A DNA stretch of 64,000 nt from Aquatica leii (GCA_035610365.1 CM069432.1:237302104-237366103), one strand, 5' to 3'. Counted from the first letter of the stretch, positions 11,690-23,170 are shown. The notes: generated by a model from the letters alone, not told the origin. Numbers and translations: made by a program.

Positions 11690-11697
11690 GTAAATAT

Positions 11698-11954
11698 TAG
11701 TGATGGGTGAAATATCGTTACTGGTGACTTTGTCGCTGTTACTTGTTGATCACTAAAAAAAATTGGCGACTAATAGTACAAAAAATACAAAACCGGTTAC
11801 CGGTGATTCCGTAACTATTGCACGGTTATTGAACTTTTTCATTGTCTGCGTTATGAAAATTTTTACGGCTTTTTTTTTAGTTACGAGTTACAAGTGATAT
11901 CGGTCGCTTGTAAAAGTAACGGTGACTTAAAAGTAGCCGGTAAGCCCATCACTA
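11698..11954. mobile_element. hAT-type MITE, 257 bp, with 8-bp target duplication
   Basis: The element begins TAGTGATGGG and ends CCCATCACTA (10-bp perfect terminal inverted repeats). It is flanked by identical 8-bp copies of GTAAATAT at 11690-11697 and 11955-11962. An 8-bp duplication with short inverted ends is diagnostic of the hAT superfamily. It has no coding sequence. Internal sequence holds repeated GTTACYGGTGA-like motifs in both orientations (11717-11830; 11915-11940). Confidence 0.93.
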
Positions 11955-11962
11955 GTAAATAT

Positions 11963-12990
11963 AATACGAATATGCAATATTTTGACAATTAAGAAAAACC
12001 ACCGTTTAATAACATATTACACATAAAAAAAGTTTTATAGTTAGTTGTGACAACAACCTGATATAAACGTGCGGTCGTGCGTGCAAACGACTGACAACGT
12101 AGAAAATTTGAATAGAAAATACAATACTTAGAATTTATTTAGTTTTCAAAGTATGTGGCTAGCTAGCAACAACTTCAAAATTTCCTAGAATTCGCTGAAA
12201 TAAACAATCAAATACATATGGCGTTATCACAAATAAGTTCCCTTCGGTTCATGTAGTCTATGAGAAAAAACCAGATGCGCCAAGTATCCTCAAGATTAAT
12301 ATTGACATTTCGGTAAGTGGGTTGCCAACGACAGCCACAGTAAATCAAACTAAATCACAAAAATAGAATCAATTCTCACCCTAGAAAGACCTTCACACAA
12401 GCAGCGAAGGCACCACACTTATTTATAACGCGGATACGTCTAAATGTTTAGAGATGAAAGCTTCACTGGACACGTATGTTAGATGATTATGTACAAACCG
12501 TACCATAGTCACTGGAAAAATGTTTGTTTTCCTTTTGGATAATTTCATCCGCCAAAACAACCAAATCACAGCCAACACTCTGGAGGTAGCGAAAAGTGGG
12601 CGTGTGAGAATAAAACTTATACGGTACGAAAAACAACACCAAAACACTTTAAACATAACAAATTCTTTCCCAACAACAGCCTTGGAAGTGGACTCTAGCT
12701 AAAAACAATACAAATTTAAGCATACGCCAAGGACCAAAACCAACCCAAATCAAGAAAAAACCTTAATGAAAGATGTTTTTCCAGTTCGCTATTGAATGAA
12801 TTCTCTGCTGAGATTTTACTTGTTTTATAAACAGCAAGAATGTCCGCGTTTTGAACTACAAACTTTATAATTATATAAAAAAAATCCATAAGTCATCTTT
12901 GGCCCCGACTAACCGAGATTTTTCATATAAACATTTTTGTAACAGCAAGTTCGTGGGACGATTTGTTCTCCATTTAATTGTTCAAAAAAA
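11963..12990. other. 1-kb stretch, no recognisable gene
   Basis: The open frames on both strands (12423-12656 minus; 12520-12702 plus) overlap each other and show no domain. The stretch is somewhat less AT-rich than its surroundings. It may hold the 5' part of the Tc1-like element that follows, but I could not identify its terminal repeat. Confidence 0.4.
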
Positions 12991-12996
12991 TCAAAC

Positions 12997-14430
12997 ATGG
13001 GTAAAGGTTTTGGGCAGAGAAATTCCAATGTAGCAACAAGGATTGAAATTACTCGAATGGCTGCTAATAGAATTCTTCGGCGTGAAATTGCTTTACAAAA
13101 TGGATTATCGGTAAGATTTTTAGTATTTCCTTATAATAAACCTCTAAAATAGACTGAAACATTGATTAATTACTAATCTTAAGCATCCTTAAAAAATATT
13201 TTACGTAATCTTAAACGAAACGTTTTCTTAGTTTTATTTTATCCCATTAACTAAAATTCGAGTATAATATTAATTAAAATTATGCACACGTTAATGTATT
13301 ATTACAATCCAAAATCGACATCAATGTTTTCAAAACTTTGTCGTGTTTGAGTTTCTTTGTTAAAAATGTTGGTAATAAACAATCAGGGTTCAAAATAAAT
13401 TTAAAAACAAATATTTTAAGTGGAAAAGAAACACACTTCGAACTTTATTGAGGTATTTTTGTTAAAAAAAATAACTAATTTATTTTAAGAAAAAGTAATT
13501 TACTAAAATAATTGAATCATTTGGTTAAACTAAATTACTTAACTAAATACATATACAGGTGCGCAAAGTTCGTCGGTGGCTTCGCAGGTTTGATGAAGAA
13601 GGCGAAGTTTCTCTTATAACGAAACCAAAAGGAATAAATAGAGCAACTACCATAGAGGAAGATGCAAATATTCTTAGGTGTGTTCAAAATTCTTCTTTTA
13701 CAACTGCTCCGAGAATTCGAGAAGAAGTTCAATTAACCTGCACCGCTTTAACGATACGACGCAGATTAAACGACGCGGGAGTATTTGCAAGTAAGCCTGC
13801 GACAAAACCTAAATTAACAGAAAGGCATGCTCAAGCAAGAATTAGATTCTGTCAAAATACTTTGTACAGAGACTGGAGTACGGTGATTTTTATGGACGAA
13901 AAGGTATTTTCATCGACACAAGAGTCCTCTATGACACTTTGGCAACCACGAAATACAAGATTTAGTACCGAACATGTTCGTAAAAAACGACAAAGTGGAA
14001 GAATTTCTGGTGGATTTTGGGGGTGGATTTCAAAACCTGGGCTGGGTGAATTGGTTCTAGTTTTACCATCACACTTTACGTCTGAAAGTTACGTTCGAGT
14101 GCTAGACGAAATTTTGTTGCCAAGTGTGCGAATACTTTATCCAGAAAAAGAATTGGAAGAAATTGTTATTGTCCAAAACAATTCGCCAATTCGTAAAAGC
14201 AGAATCGTAAATGAGTGGTTTGAGGACAGAAACGACGTAATTTCTTTAGAATGGTTAGCAAAATCTTCCGATTTAAACCCCATCGAGAACATGTGGGCAG
14301 CTATGAGCAGAACTTGGACCTAAATAATATAGTGCAAACTGCAAATGAAGTTTGGGAACGTTTCCGAGGATCGAACTTCTGCGAAAAATTAATTAACTCG
14401 ATGCCGAACAGGTTAACAAAATGCTTGTAA
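12997..14430 (+). pseudogene. Tc1-like transposase with a 448-bp intron, dead copy
   Basis: Plus-strand Tc1/mariner-superfamily transposase. Exon 1 (12997-13110) starts MGKGFGQRNSNV and covers the first helix-turn-helix, ending LQNGLS. A GT...AG intron runs 13111-13558. Exon 2 opens with VRKVRRWLRRFDEEG, so the helix-turn-helix and the following GRPR-type linker join in frame (phase 0). The catalytic domain shows IFMDEK (first D), VQNNSPI (second D replaced by N) and LNPIENMW (E). After 14317 the frame shifts and the C-terminus continues NNIVQTANEVWERFRG and INSMPNRL, ending at TAA 14428-14430. The D-to-N change and the frameshift inactivate it. It belongs to a different subfamily from the copy at 982-1901, although both end in the same WERFRG/INSMPNRL pattern. 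Confidence 0.87.
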
Positions 14431-14690
14431 AATAACGGTTTATATACAAAATATTAATTAGTTTGAGTATTTTATTTATAATATAAACGTATTTTTAGAA
14501 TATATGTATACACTATATTTAAATAAATGTGGTTTGGTTGAAACAATGATTTTAATTAGTCCATATTACTACAATTTTTTATTTACGGTATGACGGTACT
14601 TTTTTTACTTCTGGTATAATTTGAGGTTTGAGTTCCATTTCTGCTTGTTGAGTAATATTAGCAGGTACTGTATCATCATTTTCTATAATA
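14431..14690. other. Short spacer with a possible 3' exon of the THAP ORF
   Basis: On the minus strand, 14690-14585 is open and reads NDDTVPANITQQ and IPEVKKVPSYRK then stop. It lies just downstream of the THAP ORF and could be a second exon joined across an intron of about 110 bp. The splice phase did not fit cleanly, so this is only suggestive. Confidence 0.25.
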
Positions 14691-14719
14691 AAAAAAAGTA
14701 CCTTTGACTTCGTTCATGT

Positions 14720-15067
14720 TCAACAAATTCCTATCGACAGTAAAACCGAAATCATCGTAGTCGCTTTGTAAAACCTGTACATTACACATACTCGCGGCTT
14801 TGCCATCTGAACAATCGGAGTAGGCACCGCATTATGTATAAAACGCTTTCTGTTTGCGTTTGTAGAATAATGAAGTTCAAAATGATTCTGACAAATTACT
14901 TTGTCTCGTAATTGATCTTCGGGTAAATTATAGAATGTGGGTTTACAAACGTTTGCTATCCACTTTAAACATGTTTCCGGGACCCTCACAGGATAATGAA
15001 AAAAATGAAAGGCCCTCTCTGAGTTTTTTCGTTCACAGTTTTTGTAACTGCATCTACAACTTCCCAT
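14720..15067 (-). CDS. Small THAP zinc-finger protein (or first exon of one)
   Basis: A minus-strand ORF of 115 codons starts MGSCRCSYKNC and carries a complete THAP domain, a C2CH zinc finger that binds DNA in a sequence-specific way. The ligands are Cys6, Cys11, Cys59 and His62 (CQNH). The invariant tryptophan is at 36, and the closing AVPTP motif is at 80-84. After residue 90 the sequence is unremarkable and may be intron read as protein. THAP domains occur in host transcription factors and in P-element-type transposases. No transposase is seen nearby, so either origin is possible. It is the best candidate host gene in the window, because no coding residue of the domain is damaged. Confidence 0.68.
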   Translation of the reverse strand: MGSCRCSYKNCERKNSERAFHFFHYPVRVPETCLKWIANVCKPTFYNLPEDQLRDKVICQNHFELHYSTNANRKRFIHNAVPTPIVQMAKPRVCVMYRFYKATTMISVLLSIGIC

Positions 15068-15069
15068 TT

Positions 15070-16675
15070 TTTCCGTAGCTCTGTCCTTTTAAAAAAATTA
15101 ACTTGTATTTACATAACTAAAAAAAACACAAAACCTGAGGTAAATTCTTGTATAAGAAAATAGAAAAGTTTTTAATTGTTTGAGTTAAAACTTTTTTTAC
15201 GTGCAATTCAAAGTATATAACTAAGAAACAAATGTTACATCAAGTCAATTAAATTGTATATAAGTTAGTTTAGTTAAATTAAGAAACTATTAGCATTTTA
15301 AAACTTTAATGGGTTCATTTCATTTTAAATGTCAATGTGCAAAATAATTTTTATAAACCTATCATTTATCGGTATCAAAAAGTTATGTTTGATGTAAAGT
15401 GTAAAGTAAAGTTTATGCATTATTGCAAAATGTAGTTCAATATAGAAAATGGCAATATCTGATGCATAAACCTATAAGTAGATTGCACAACTTTAATATC
15501 TGCCAGCGTATGTGAATATTTACATAAACGTTCTTAGTACATCTTGAACAATGAGTAACGTGACTTTAGACTACTGTAATTTGACCACAACCATTCAAGT
15601 GGAATATCAGTCAGTTACAACTTTATAAGTTTGAAACGTTATATAATGTCACGCTATTGAGTAATAATAGGCGAAATGAACTGAGAACGCTACTTGAAAA
15701 ACTCTTAGAAAGTTTAAAAATGTCTACTTCTAAAGTTGAATTGAAATTTCGAGCGCATACCTACAAATGATTTATTTGATATCAGAAGATGTAAAACTTT
15801 AATCATTATAACCATCGTATCCATCTTGAAAGAAAGTTTTATACAAAACAAAATTCTATCTCAATTTGAGTTATAACTAGAAATTCCTCATAAACTGTAT
15901 TAACGTCACATACATAGACAACTAATGTCATTTTGCTAAACAATGTACTAACTTTAGCTGACAATGTTAATGGCATAATGAATCATATTGTTACTGCCAT
16001 TACAGATATTACTGAATACATCGTATAATTTTTGTAATTGTAAATGCAACATAATACGTTTGGCTTATACGTTTTTAAAAAAAATAGAATTATTTGTTAA
16101 ATGCCTACCATTAAACGTGGAAACAATATTAAAATTTTAAGTCTTTTAATTTATAATTGTAAAGCAAATTTTATATGTTATTTAAATTCAACTTTCATAA
16201 TTTTTTAAATTAATGTCAAATAAATTTTAATCTTTAATTTTACAGTTTAAAAATTGTAAAATAATACTTAATACATTTTTTTGTATTCAATAAACTTGTG
16301 TTTATTTTGAAAAAAATTATACCAAATTTGTAAGTAAAATTTTGATATGTTTGTATAGTTCAAATATACAATGGCATCAAATTAAACATTTATAGAATTT
16401 TCATAACAATTATATGTTAAATGCATGCAAATTTTTAGATTAATATTGTAACGAGTCTTTAAATTTTAACCAATAAAATTGGTAGTTACTTATATTATTG
16501 ATATAAATTTTAAACGTTTTTGTTAGATTGAAAAATAGTGACATACTTTTTTAAGCAAATCTAGATTTTTGTATTTAAGTAATGTTTACTTATCTTCTCT
16601 TAAATATGAGTGAATTGAAAAACTTGAATTATACAATACAATGTAAGTACTTTGTGGGTACTTCCTTACTCCTAT
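15070..16675. other. 1.6-kb AT-rich stretch, no gene seen
   Basis: No open frame above about 60 codons and no recognisable transposon motif on either strand. Possibly upstream or intronic DNA of the THAP ORF. Confidence 0.5.
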
Positions 16676-16679
16676 TTAG

Positions 16680-17090
16680 TGCATTTACGCTACGCTCCTT
16701 GGCATGCTAGCGATCAATTTTTCTAAGGTCTCCAGCGGAATATTGTCTTATTCTTCGATTACTGCATTGACCAGTTCATTGTGGTTGGTAGGTGCGAAAC
16801 AACGACTTCGAAGCCTTTTATAAGAAAATCCCATAAATGCTCAATCAGGTTAATGTCGGGACGATTAGGTGGCCCTACAATTAAGAATATATCAACAACA
16901 TCTTATCTTATCTTGCATGAACAGAAAATTAGGACCCACAAAAAATACAAAAAGGATTACATGTTTAAGTACGATGTTTTCTAAGTAATAATCAGCATTT
17001 ACAGATCTTGTACGTATAGCGTAACTTGTAACCGTCGTTTGAGTTTGTGCGATTTCTTTCGTGTAATACCCAGTATTTGAGTTCAAGTTA
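16680..17090 (-). pseudogene. Tc1-like transposase C-terminal remnant
   Basis: Read on the minus strand, this stretch gives YLENIVLKHV, VGPNFLFMQDK, then RPDINLIEHLWDFL, and after a frame change NHNELVNAVIEE, NIPLETLEKLIASMPR. These match the second catalytic D (MQDN in the family), the catalytic E region (NPIEHLWD) and the C-terminal SMPRR motif of Tc1 transposases. At least two frameshifts are present. The first catalytic D and the DNA-binding domain are missing. It is a third, distinct Tc1 lineage in this window. Confidence 0.78.
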
Positions 17091-17980
17091 TTCGTTTCAT
17101 GTATTTTGGGAATTGTTTCATTGATTTAAAGTTAATTTAAGGAAGTTATTTTCGTTTACAGAATCAACTTTGTCAATCAAAATTGTTGATAAAATTTTGT
17201 ATTCAATTATTTCAAAATTATTACGCTGTTTAATCATAGCTATTCTGCATTTACGTTGATTTGGCCTTTTCTTTGTTTTATCAATATCCAGTTGTAGTTT
17301 ATGTTTCCCTTCCGAGATATAATTGCAATTAAATAGATTTTAGCATTTTGTTTATTCTAAGTTCGTTTAAACGTTCATTGTATTAAGTACATTCGGAGTG
17401 CATATACACTCTTCCTTTGCGTTAACTATATTAAATTATGTTTGAAATAAAGTTATTTTTATAATTTATTAGACAGTTGTTATGATTCAGATCTCAACAA
17501 GTAATCTTTATGACCGTAATGAAATCATTAAATATTTTGTTGATTTGGCATTTGTCACAGTATGGAAAGCCGTGTTCGAACTACTTTCGTGTCGTAATTA
17601 AATCTGTTTGCATTATTTTTGCACTTCTTGGTGGTATCGCTTTCTTCCACGGAGTTTTCGGATACAACCTTTAGAGAGGTGGTAGCGAACTGAGATTTTA
17701 AATATTAGTAATGTGGGATATAGATTGCACAATTTTTTTACCAAACATAAAACATCATCAAAATGTAATCCAGGTGTAGGGTGAAATCAATCCTAGGGAA
17801 GTTGAAGTATCCGTGGAACACATGAAGAAAGAAAGTATAGTGAATTATTTGTTATGTCCCATAACTCGTAGATTACGGCCCTTTATGGTTTCACGCGCTT
17901 TCAAGTGTTTTTCGTGTTATGTACCGTGACATCGTGAGTTGTTGTGCGACACGGTGTCAATATCGCTTTAGTGGCGGCTT
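17091..17980. other. No gene seen; the right part looks like a possible 5' UTR
   Basis: The first 450 bp is AT-rich without motifs. From about 17560 the base composition rises in G/C (for example CACGGAGTTTTCGG and the GTGACATCGTGAG region), which in this AT-rich background resembles a 5' untranslated exon leading to the small ORF at 17981. Confidence 0.3.
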
Positions 17981-18097
17981 ATGGAAATTCTTCCGATGGA
18001 TGCTTGTCAACTAGAGTTAGCTTCTCTTTCGGCCGATTACAGTTGGCTACCTTCGAACCAACCACCAGCCCTTCCTGGATCGACTACAAAAATTTAA
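17981..18097 (+). CDS. Candidate short host ORF, unrecognised
   Basis: A 38-codon frame starts MEILPMDACQLELASL and ends at TAA 18095-18097. Its composition (SADYSWLPSNQPPALPG) looks more protein-like than the random AT-rich frames nearby and it sits in a local GC-richer patch. I do not recognise a family. It could be the first coding exon of a host gene, a small peptide, or chance. The sequence after it returns to AT-rich DNA. Confidence 0.22.
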   Translation: MEILPMDACQLELASLSADYSWLPSNQPPALPGSTTKI

Positions 18098-18109
18098 GGT
18101 ATTTATTTT

Positions 18110-18570
18110 GTATCGACTAATTAAATTTGATGAATTTTACTTATGCATTTAAATGTTTTAAAAGCTTTGGGTTTTAAGAAATAAATAATGAGTGTTGCGA
18201 ATTAATGATTTTATCGATATATGAAAAAAAGTTATTTACTAGGAGCAAATACAAAACAAATCTATTTAAGAATATTTAGCAATTTGTCCCTAGCGACAAC
18301 GATAAAACATTTTTGCATATTAGGTGTAAATAGACTACAAATAATAAATAAAAAGCAAACTTATTGAGTAATAGCATTTCAGCCACACAACGTATGTTTC
18401 ACAGAATGCAAAAAGGAAATAAAAAAAAATTTTTGTAATGGATCTTCCAATACACGGACACAAAACCATGCGGACTTAAAAATCAGTTATATATTTAGTA
18501 AATGAAAGGGAACTCCAATTATTATGATACTATAATTCAAAAAAATCCAAATGAAATATAATCATATCGT
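18110..18570. other. AT-rich spacer, no gene seen
   Basis: No motif on either strand. Confidence 0.5.
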
Positions 18571-18574
18571 ACCG

Positions 18575-18671
18575 TCAAAAGTTTTCAAAAAAGTCTTTCT
18601 GACACGGCTAAAACCGATCATGGAAAACAAAAGATTTAAACCGGATTATCAATTCGGTTTCAGAATCCAGT
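18575..18671 (+). pseudogene. Jockey-type reverse transcriptase scrap
   Basis: About 32 codons read SKVFKKVFLTRLKPI, then MENKRFKPDYQFGFR. This is the first conserved block of non-LTR reverse transcriptases (LPVLSKVFEK, followed by QFGFR). Nothing else of the element is recognisable on either side, so it is a tiny orphan fragment, perhaps cut by the mariner-like element that begins at about 18855. Confidence 0.72.
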
Positions 18672-18854
18672 ATTACATTACTGAACCTATTGCACCGGTT
18701 ACTCAGTTGGGTTAACAATGTTTTTGAGGTTTAACTAAATTTTATGATATCAGGATGAAGAAGTAATATAAAAGCATAAATAAAACCTACCCAGCAACCT
18801 TGTCAACGTGTTTAATTTTTATCTTAAAATACTTACTCGTTAAATACTAAAAAA

Positions 18855-20900
18855 AAATTTTTACTGTAAATTCTTGATTCAGAGCCCCATTTTTGTTTTT
18901 TGAAAAACTGTCATTATTCTCTTATTTTAAAAAATACAAAAATTTTATTTGAAGTATCAAATAACAAAATGGCGGCCAATCAAAAATTTCAAAACAAGAT
19001 ATTTTAAAAACCACTTGCCCAATTATTAAAAATAAAACATATAAAATTATCATCATCTACTATAACATTTGTCTGAAACATTTTTTTGATTTGGTCAAAC
19101 AAGTTTTTATTGAAATTGAATTACAAGATAAATTTTAACAAACTGCAACAATAATTTAAAACAAAGTAGGTAAGCTGCCATTAAACAAAACAATTAATCA
19201 AGAAAAATAAAACAATGAACAATGAAACAACAAGAGTGGAGAAGATTTTCAAAATCGCCACCATTCGCAGCAACACAAACCCGGCAGCGTGTTTTAATAT
19301 GAGAAGATGCACTTGCAAGAAGTGCCTGCTTGTCTTTTATATCTTCTTTTGCAGCTACTATTCTAAAAATTGGTTCTAATTCGTTGTTTACTGGTGTCTC
19401 ACATACAAAGGTCTTCATCTGATCCCATAAACAAATCTAGGGGAGTTAACTCGGGGCTCCTGGCTGGTTACGCAACAGGAACTCCTCTCCCAATTCACTT
19501 ATTCAATTATTCTCTATTTAGTAGTGCTATGACTTGTAGGGTTATGTGAGCCGGTGCTCCATTACGTTGAAACCAAAGGTTTTGTCTGATGTTTAGCGGT
19601 AAGTCATCAAGAAGCTCTGGTAGAACGTTATTTAAAAGACTAAAATATTTTTTACTATTCAATCGGTTTGGGAGAAGGTAGAATTTAATAACGTACTTGC
19701 TTACGATTCCAGTCCGTATATTTATTGAAAAACGTCGTTGGTGCGCAGGAATAAAAATTGCGTGTGGATTTTCATTACACCACAAGTAATTATTGCGAGA
19801 ATTAAATATTCCGTTCCTTGTGAAACAAGCTTCGTCTGTAAATAAAATCAATTTTTCAAAACGCCTCTGAAAATTGCAATGTTTAAGAAAACAACAAAAC
19901 AACAATCTTGGTTGGAAGTGTTCAGATCGCAAAACTTGCATTTTTTGTCTAGAAAATGGATAGAGATCTTCCTTCAGAACTGGCCAAACTGTCACGTAAT
20001 TTGCATCTAATCTATTTGTTACTACTTTTGTGTTTGTCGATGGCTCAACTTTAATAATTTTAAGAACAGCTTCTTCAAATGCAGGAATTTAACGAAATCT
20101 ATTGGAATTACCACCAATTATTGGGTGAAAAGTTCCAGTCTCTGACAAACGTCTACATATTCTTTTAAAATTGCGGTAACGAGTTTGATATCTTCTCCAA
20201 TAAATTCTACAAGATTCTAATGTAATACTCCTTGCTTCTCCAAAAAACCAAGTGCATGTTAAAAAGTTATGCAAAATACGCACACAAGTGATAAACTTGA
20301 TAGAAACTTAAAATGGAGCAGTAAATAACATTTTTTTAGAAAACAAAGTAGTAGTAAAAAACAAAATCAAATAGTAATTCAATTTGAAGGGAAAGCTAGA
20401 AAACAGGTGCCTCAACTTTGAAGTACGCGTTTATTATTCGGCTTTTGTTTCATTATTTAATAGCAGCAAGCCTACTTTCTTTTAAATAATTGTTACAGAG
20501 TTAAAATTTATCTTGTAATTCAATTTGAATAAAAACTTTTTTGGACAAATTAAACATAATGTTTCAGACAAATGTTATAGTAGATAGTTTAAGGATTTTA
20601 TAAATGTTTTATTTTCAAAAATCGATCAAGTGGTTTTTAAAATATCTTGTTTTTAAATTTTTGATCGGTCGCCATTTAGTTATTTGATAAAATAAAAAAT
20701 AATTGTAAGTACAAATGAACTGAAATCAAATGATAAAAGTTTTTGTGTTTTCTAAGTATTTTTTAAAATAACGGAGAGATTTTTCGAAAAACAAAAATCG
20801 CCAATATCTATGAAATGGGGCTCCAAATCAAAAACTAAGAAACTAAGAAACATTGTTTCGGTAATTTTTGGGTGATACAAATTAGTTGAACACCCTGTAT
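18855..20900 (-). mobile_element. Mariner-like transposon with very long inverted repeats
   Basis: A decayed element of about 2 kb whose ends are inverted copies over 285-370 bp (left about 18855-19139, right 20500-about 20870). Shared landmarks are GAGCCCCAT (outer), ATGGCGGCC/ATGGCGACC, AACAAGATATTTTAAAAACC, ACATTTGTCTGAAACA and TTACAAGATAAATTTTAAC (inner). The right side ends with GTTGAACACCCTGTATA, a common mariner/Tc1-type terminus; the left terminus is not preserved. A transposase pseudogene (19194-20283, minus) lies between the arms. Confidence 0.8.
19194..20283 (-). pseudogene. Mariner/IS630-like transposase with DDxD-type catalytic site, dead
   Basis: Minus-strand transposase in pieces. 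The N-terminal DNA-binding part is at 20283-20089 (YQTRYRNFKRICRRL, SETGTFHP). The catalytic core is at 19995-19507, with FTDEACFTRNGIFNS (first D), NPHAIFIPAHQRRFSIN, NVLPELLDDLPLNIR and FQRNGAPAH, where the second catalytic D is asparagine. The third acidic region (RSPELTPLDLF) is in another frame around 19420-19480. The C-terminus is at 19418-19194 (MKTFVCETPV, IKTRCRVCVAANGGDFENLL). The pattern DEACF...DGAPAH...PDLTPLDFF is that of an insect mariner-like lineage. Several frame changes and the D-to-N change make it inactive. Confidence 0.83.
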
Positions 20901-21838
20901 ATTAATAACAAAAGTCTCATACTAACTTAACTAAATTTTATATTTGAATAAACTTTGATTAGTAAGACATGTATGTAGCGCATAATAAATGTAATATTTT
21001 TACTCAGTCTTTGCTAAATTAAAAACGTATTTTAAAAATATTATGCAATATTTTTATTTGAAATTTAGGTTTTGTTTGTTACAATATATGTATGTAGGTT
21101 GCATATCAGCATTACTATATTTTCACAATTTGGAGTTTGAATAGATATAATGCAAGCCGTTGCTGAAAATTTTAAGCGTAAAATTATAAATATTGTATTA
21201 TTTATAACCAAAAAAAAAATTGTAAACAAAAAATCAAATATTTTTTGAATATAAATAACTGCATTCACACAAAAGTAACTTTGAAGTGCTGACTAACCGC
21301 TGGGTCAAGTGTTTCGAAAAGCGACGAGCTTTTCAAATTTCTTATGTACATGACACTTTTACGATGTAATTTATGTAAAAGAAGCTTACTAAAAATTTAT
21401 CTTATCTATATGATATGAAAACATGTTGACATAACGTTTGTTATAGATTTGTAAAAGTTTATATGCGTAAAAGTACGCAATCGATTTAAATTTAGCTGCC
21501 TAATGCATAAATAACTGAATATTAATTGAACAATAAATACGAAAATAAATATTTATTTATGTATATAATGCACCTAATGAGTTGTCAATATTTCACTAAT
21601 ACTAACACAAAAATAAATTTAGTATGAAGAACAAGCGCAAAATAAAAAAATTAAAGTATATAAACTAAAAAAACAAAGCCAAATTTTTATTTTATATTAA
21701 GACGAAATAACTATTTACCACAAAATAGATCCATTGTTAACACGTTATATTTTCTATGTACTTATACACATAAACAATTGATCAATTATCATTATCATTA
21801 TTATTTTGTTTTAGTTGAAGTTCCTTTACTTCGTTTAT
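20901..21838. other. AT-rich spacer, no gene seen
   Basis: No recognisable open frame or repeat on either strand. Confidence 0.5.
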
Positions 21839-21839
21839 T

Positions 21840-22110
21840 TGTTGAAGTTGAAGCAATTGAAGATCGCTACGACGATGATTCGGAAGATAAAGAAGATGCT
21901 TTTGCAAAAGCTTTTTCCGATGCTAAATCAAAGAAAAAGCTCAAAGGGATATAGACTCTGACCTAGAACCTCCTCCAAAATCTGAAGATCCCTCTTTTAC
22001 AGGCAAAGACCGCACAACCTTCTGGATGAAACTAACGATGAGAATAATCGGAATAATTCCCCTTTCCGATTATTTTTTAATTGCATGAATCAGGACTTAA
22101 GGAGACTGCA
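21840..22110 (+). pseudogene. Acidic coding remnant, possibly piggyBac N-terminus
   Basis: Plus-strand frames read EAIEDRYDDDSEDKEDAF, then after a frame change DSDLEPPPKSEDPSFTGK and DRTTFWMKLT. An acidic N-terminus followed by a TGKDxTTxW block is seen in piggyBac-like transposases. It could be the missing 5' part of the piggyBac C-terminus at 30044-30461, but the 8 kb between them holds other elements, so a link is only inference. At least one frameshift is present. Confidence 0.35.
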
Positions 22111-22587
22111 CAACCCCGTTTTCAACAAATTTCCTGATGAACACAAAAAAAAAACTAACCGCAAGCCATTAAAGACGTTTATGCTTACCATTGATTCTTC
22201 TCATTATTTGTTTTAGCTATAACACTAATAAATTTTCTTTTATTTATTAAATATACAATTGTTTATAAAATATCCAATTTGGCTGTATCTGTATCGGTTA
22301 ATGAATAAGAACTGGGTTTCGTTTTTAAATTGAATTTAATTATTCTTTATACGACGAATGCACTAACGAAAGCAACTAACTGCATTTTGTATTCTTATAT
22401 TAATCTTTTAAGAAACGAATACATTCAGGTCATATCCCAGTAAACACGGATTGAAACTGTTATAGTCACAAAATTAAAAAAATTGTTCCATTACGTTATT
22501 ATTACGTTATTATTTTTAGTTTATTTAGATTTAACTGACAGTGAATAAACTGAAAGAGTTCTGATTTTTCGTAATAATTTTTAATTT
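22111..22587. other. AT-rich spacer, no gene seen
   Basis: No recognisable open frame. Immediately followed by the 150-bp direct duplication. Confidence 0.5.
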
Positions 22588-22862
22588 GTTTCAGTACTTG
22601 CGATTTCTTTCCAATAATCAGCAATTGTTTAAAAACTGTTTTGTTAAAACCGAATATTTTTTGAATAACTAAAGTTGGTTAAAAATCGTTTAAATAAGAT
22701 TGAACTATTTTCAAAACAGTACAATCGTTTTAAAATTGTTTTAGTGCTTGCAATTTATTTTCAGTAAATAGCAGTCGTTTTAAAACTGTTTTGTTAAAAC
22801 CGAATATTTTTTGAATAACTGGAATTGTTTGAAGATCGCTTAAATATAGCTATAATCTAAAA
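22588..22862. repeat. Two-copy direct repeat with 150-bp period
   Basis: The string CTGTTTTGTTAAAACCGA, with the following TATTTTTTGAATAACT, occurs at 22636 and again at 22786, exactly 150 bp apart. Flanking sequence (TTTAGTGCTTGC / TTCAGTACTTGC before; AATCGTTTAAATAAG / GATCGCTTAAATATAG after) is also repeated with substitutions. It is a tandem duplication of AT-rich non-coding DNA. Confidence 0.8.
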
Positions 22863-23170
22863 AATATTTTTCTTACTTTCGACTAATACAGTTGATTATT
22901 GCCTAATTGCATAGATTCACAAATCTCCAGTTCAATAATTTTCTTAAGAAATTACAGTATTTAAACTTTAGAATTATGATTATATTTTTTTCTAAGCACA
23001 AATTCAAGTAATTTGATAACCTATTTTAATTTTGTTTATTAAAATACGAATTGTTGATTTGAAAAATGTATACAATTAATGTTAAAGCTTTAATTTTAAA
23101 GTAATCCGGGCCTGGCAAAGTTTCATTGTAGACTAAGCCACGCCCAGTGGTTCCACTTTGCACATAGAAA
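22863..23170. other. AT-rich spacer, no gene seen
   Basis: Leads into the hAT remnant. GGGCCTGGCAAAG at about 23107 may be part of its 5' end, but no matching right end was found. Confidence 0.35.
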
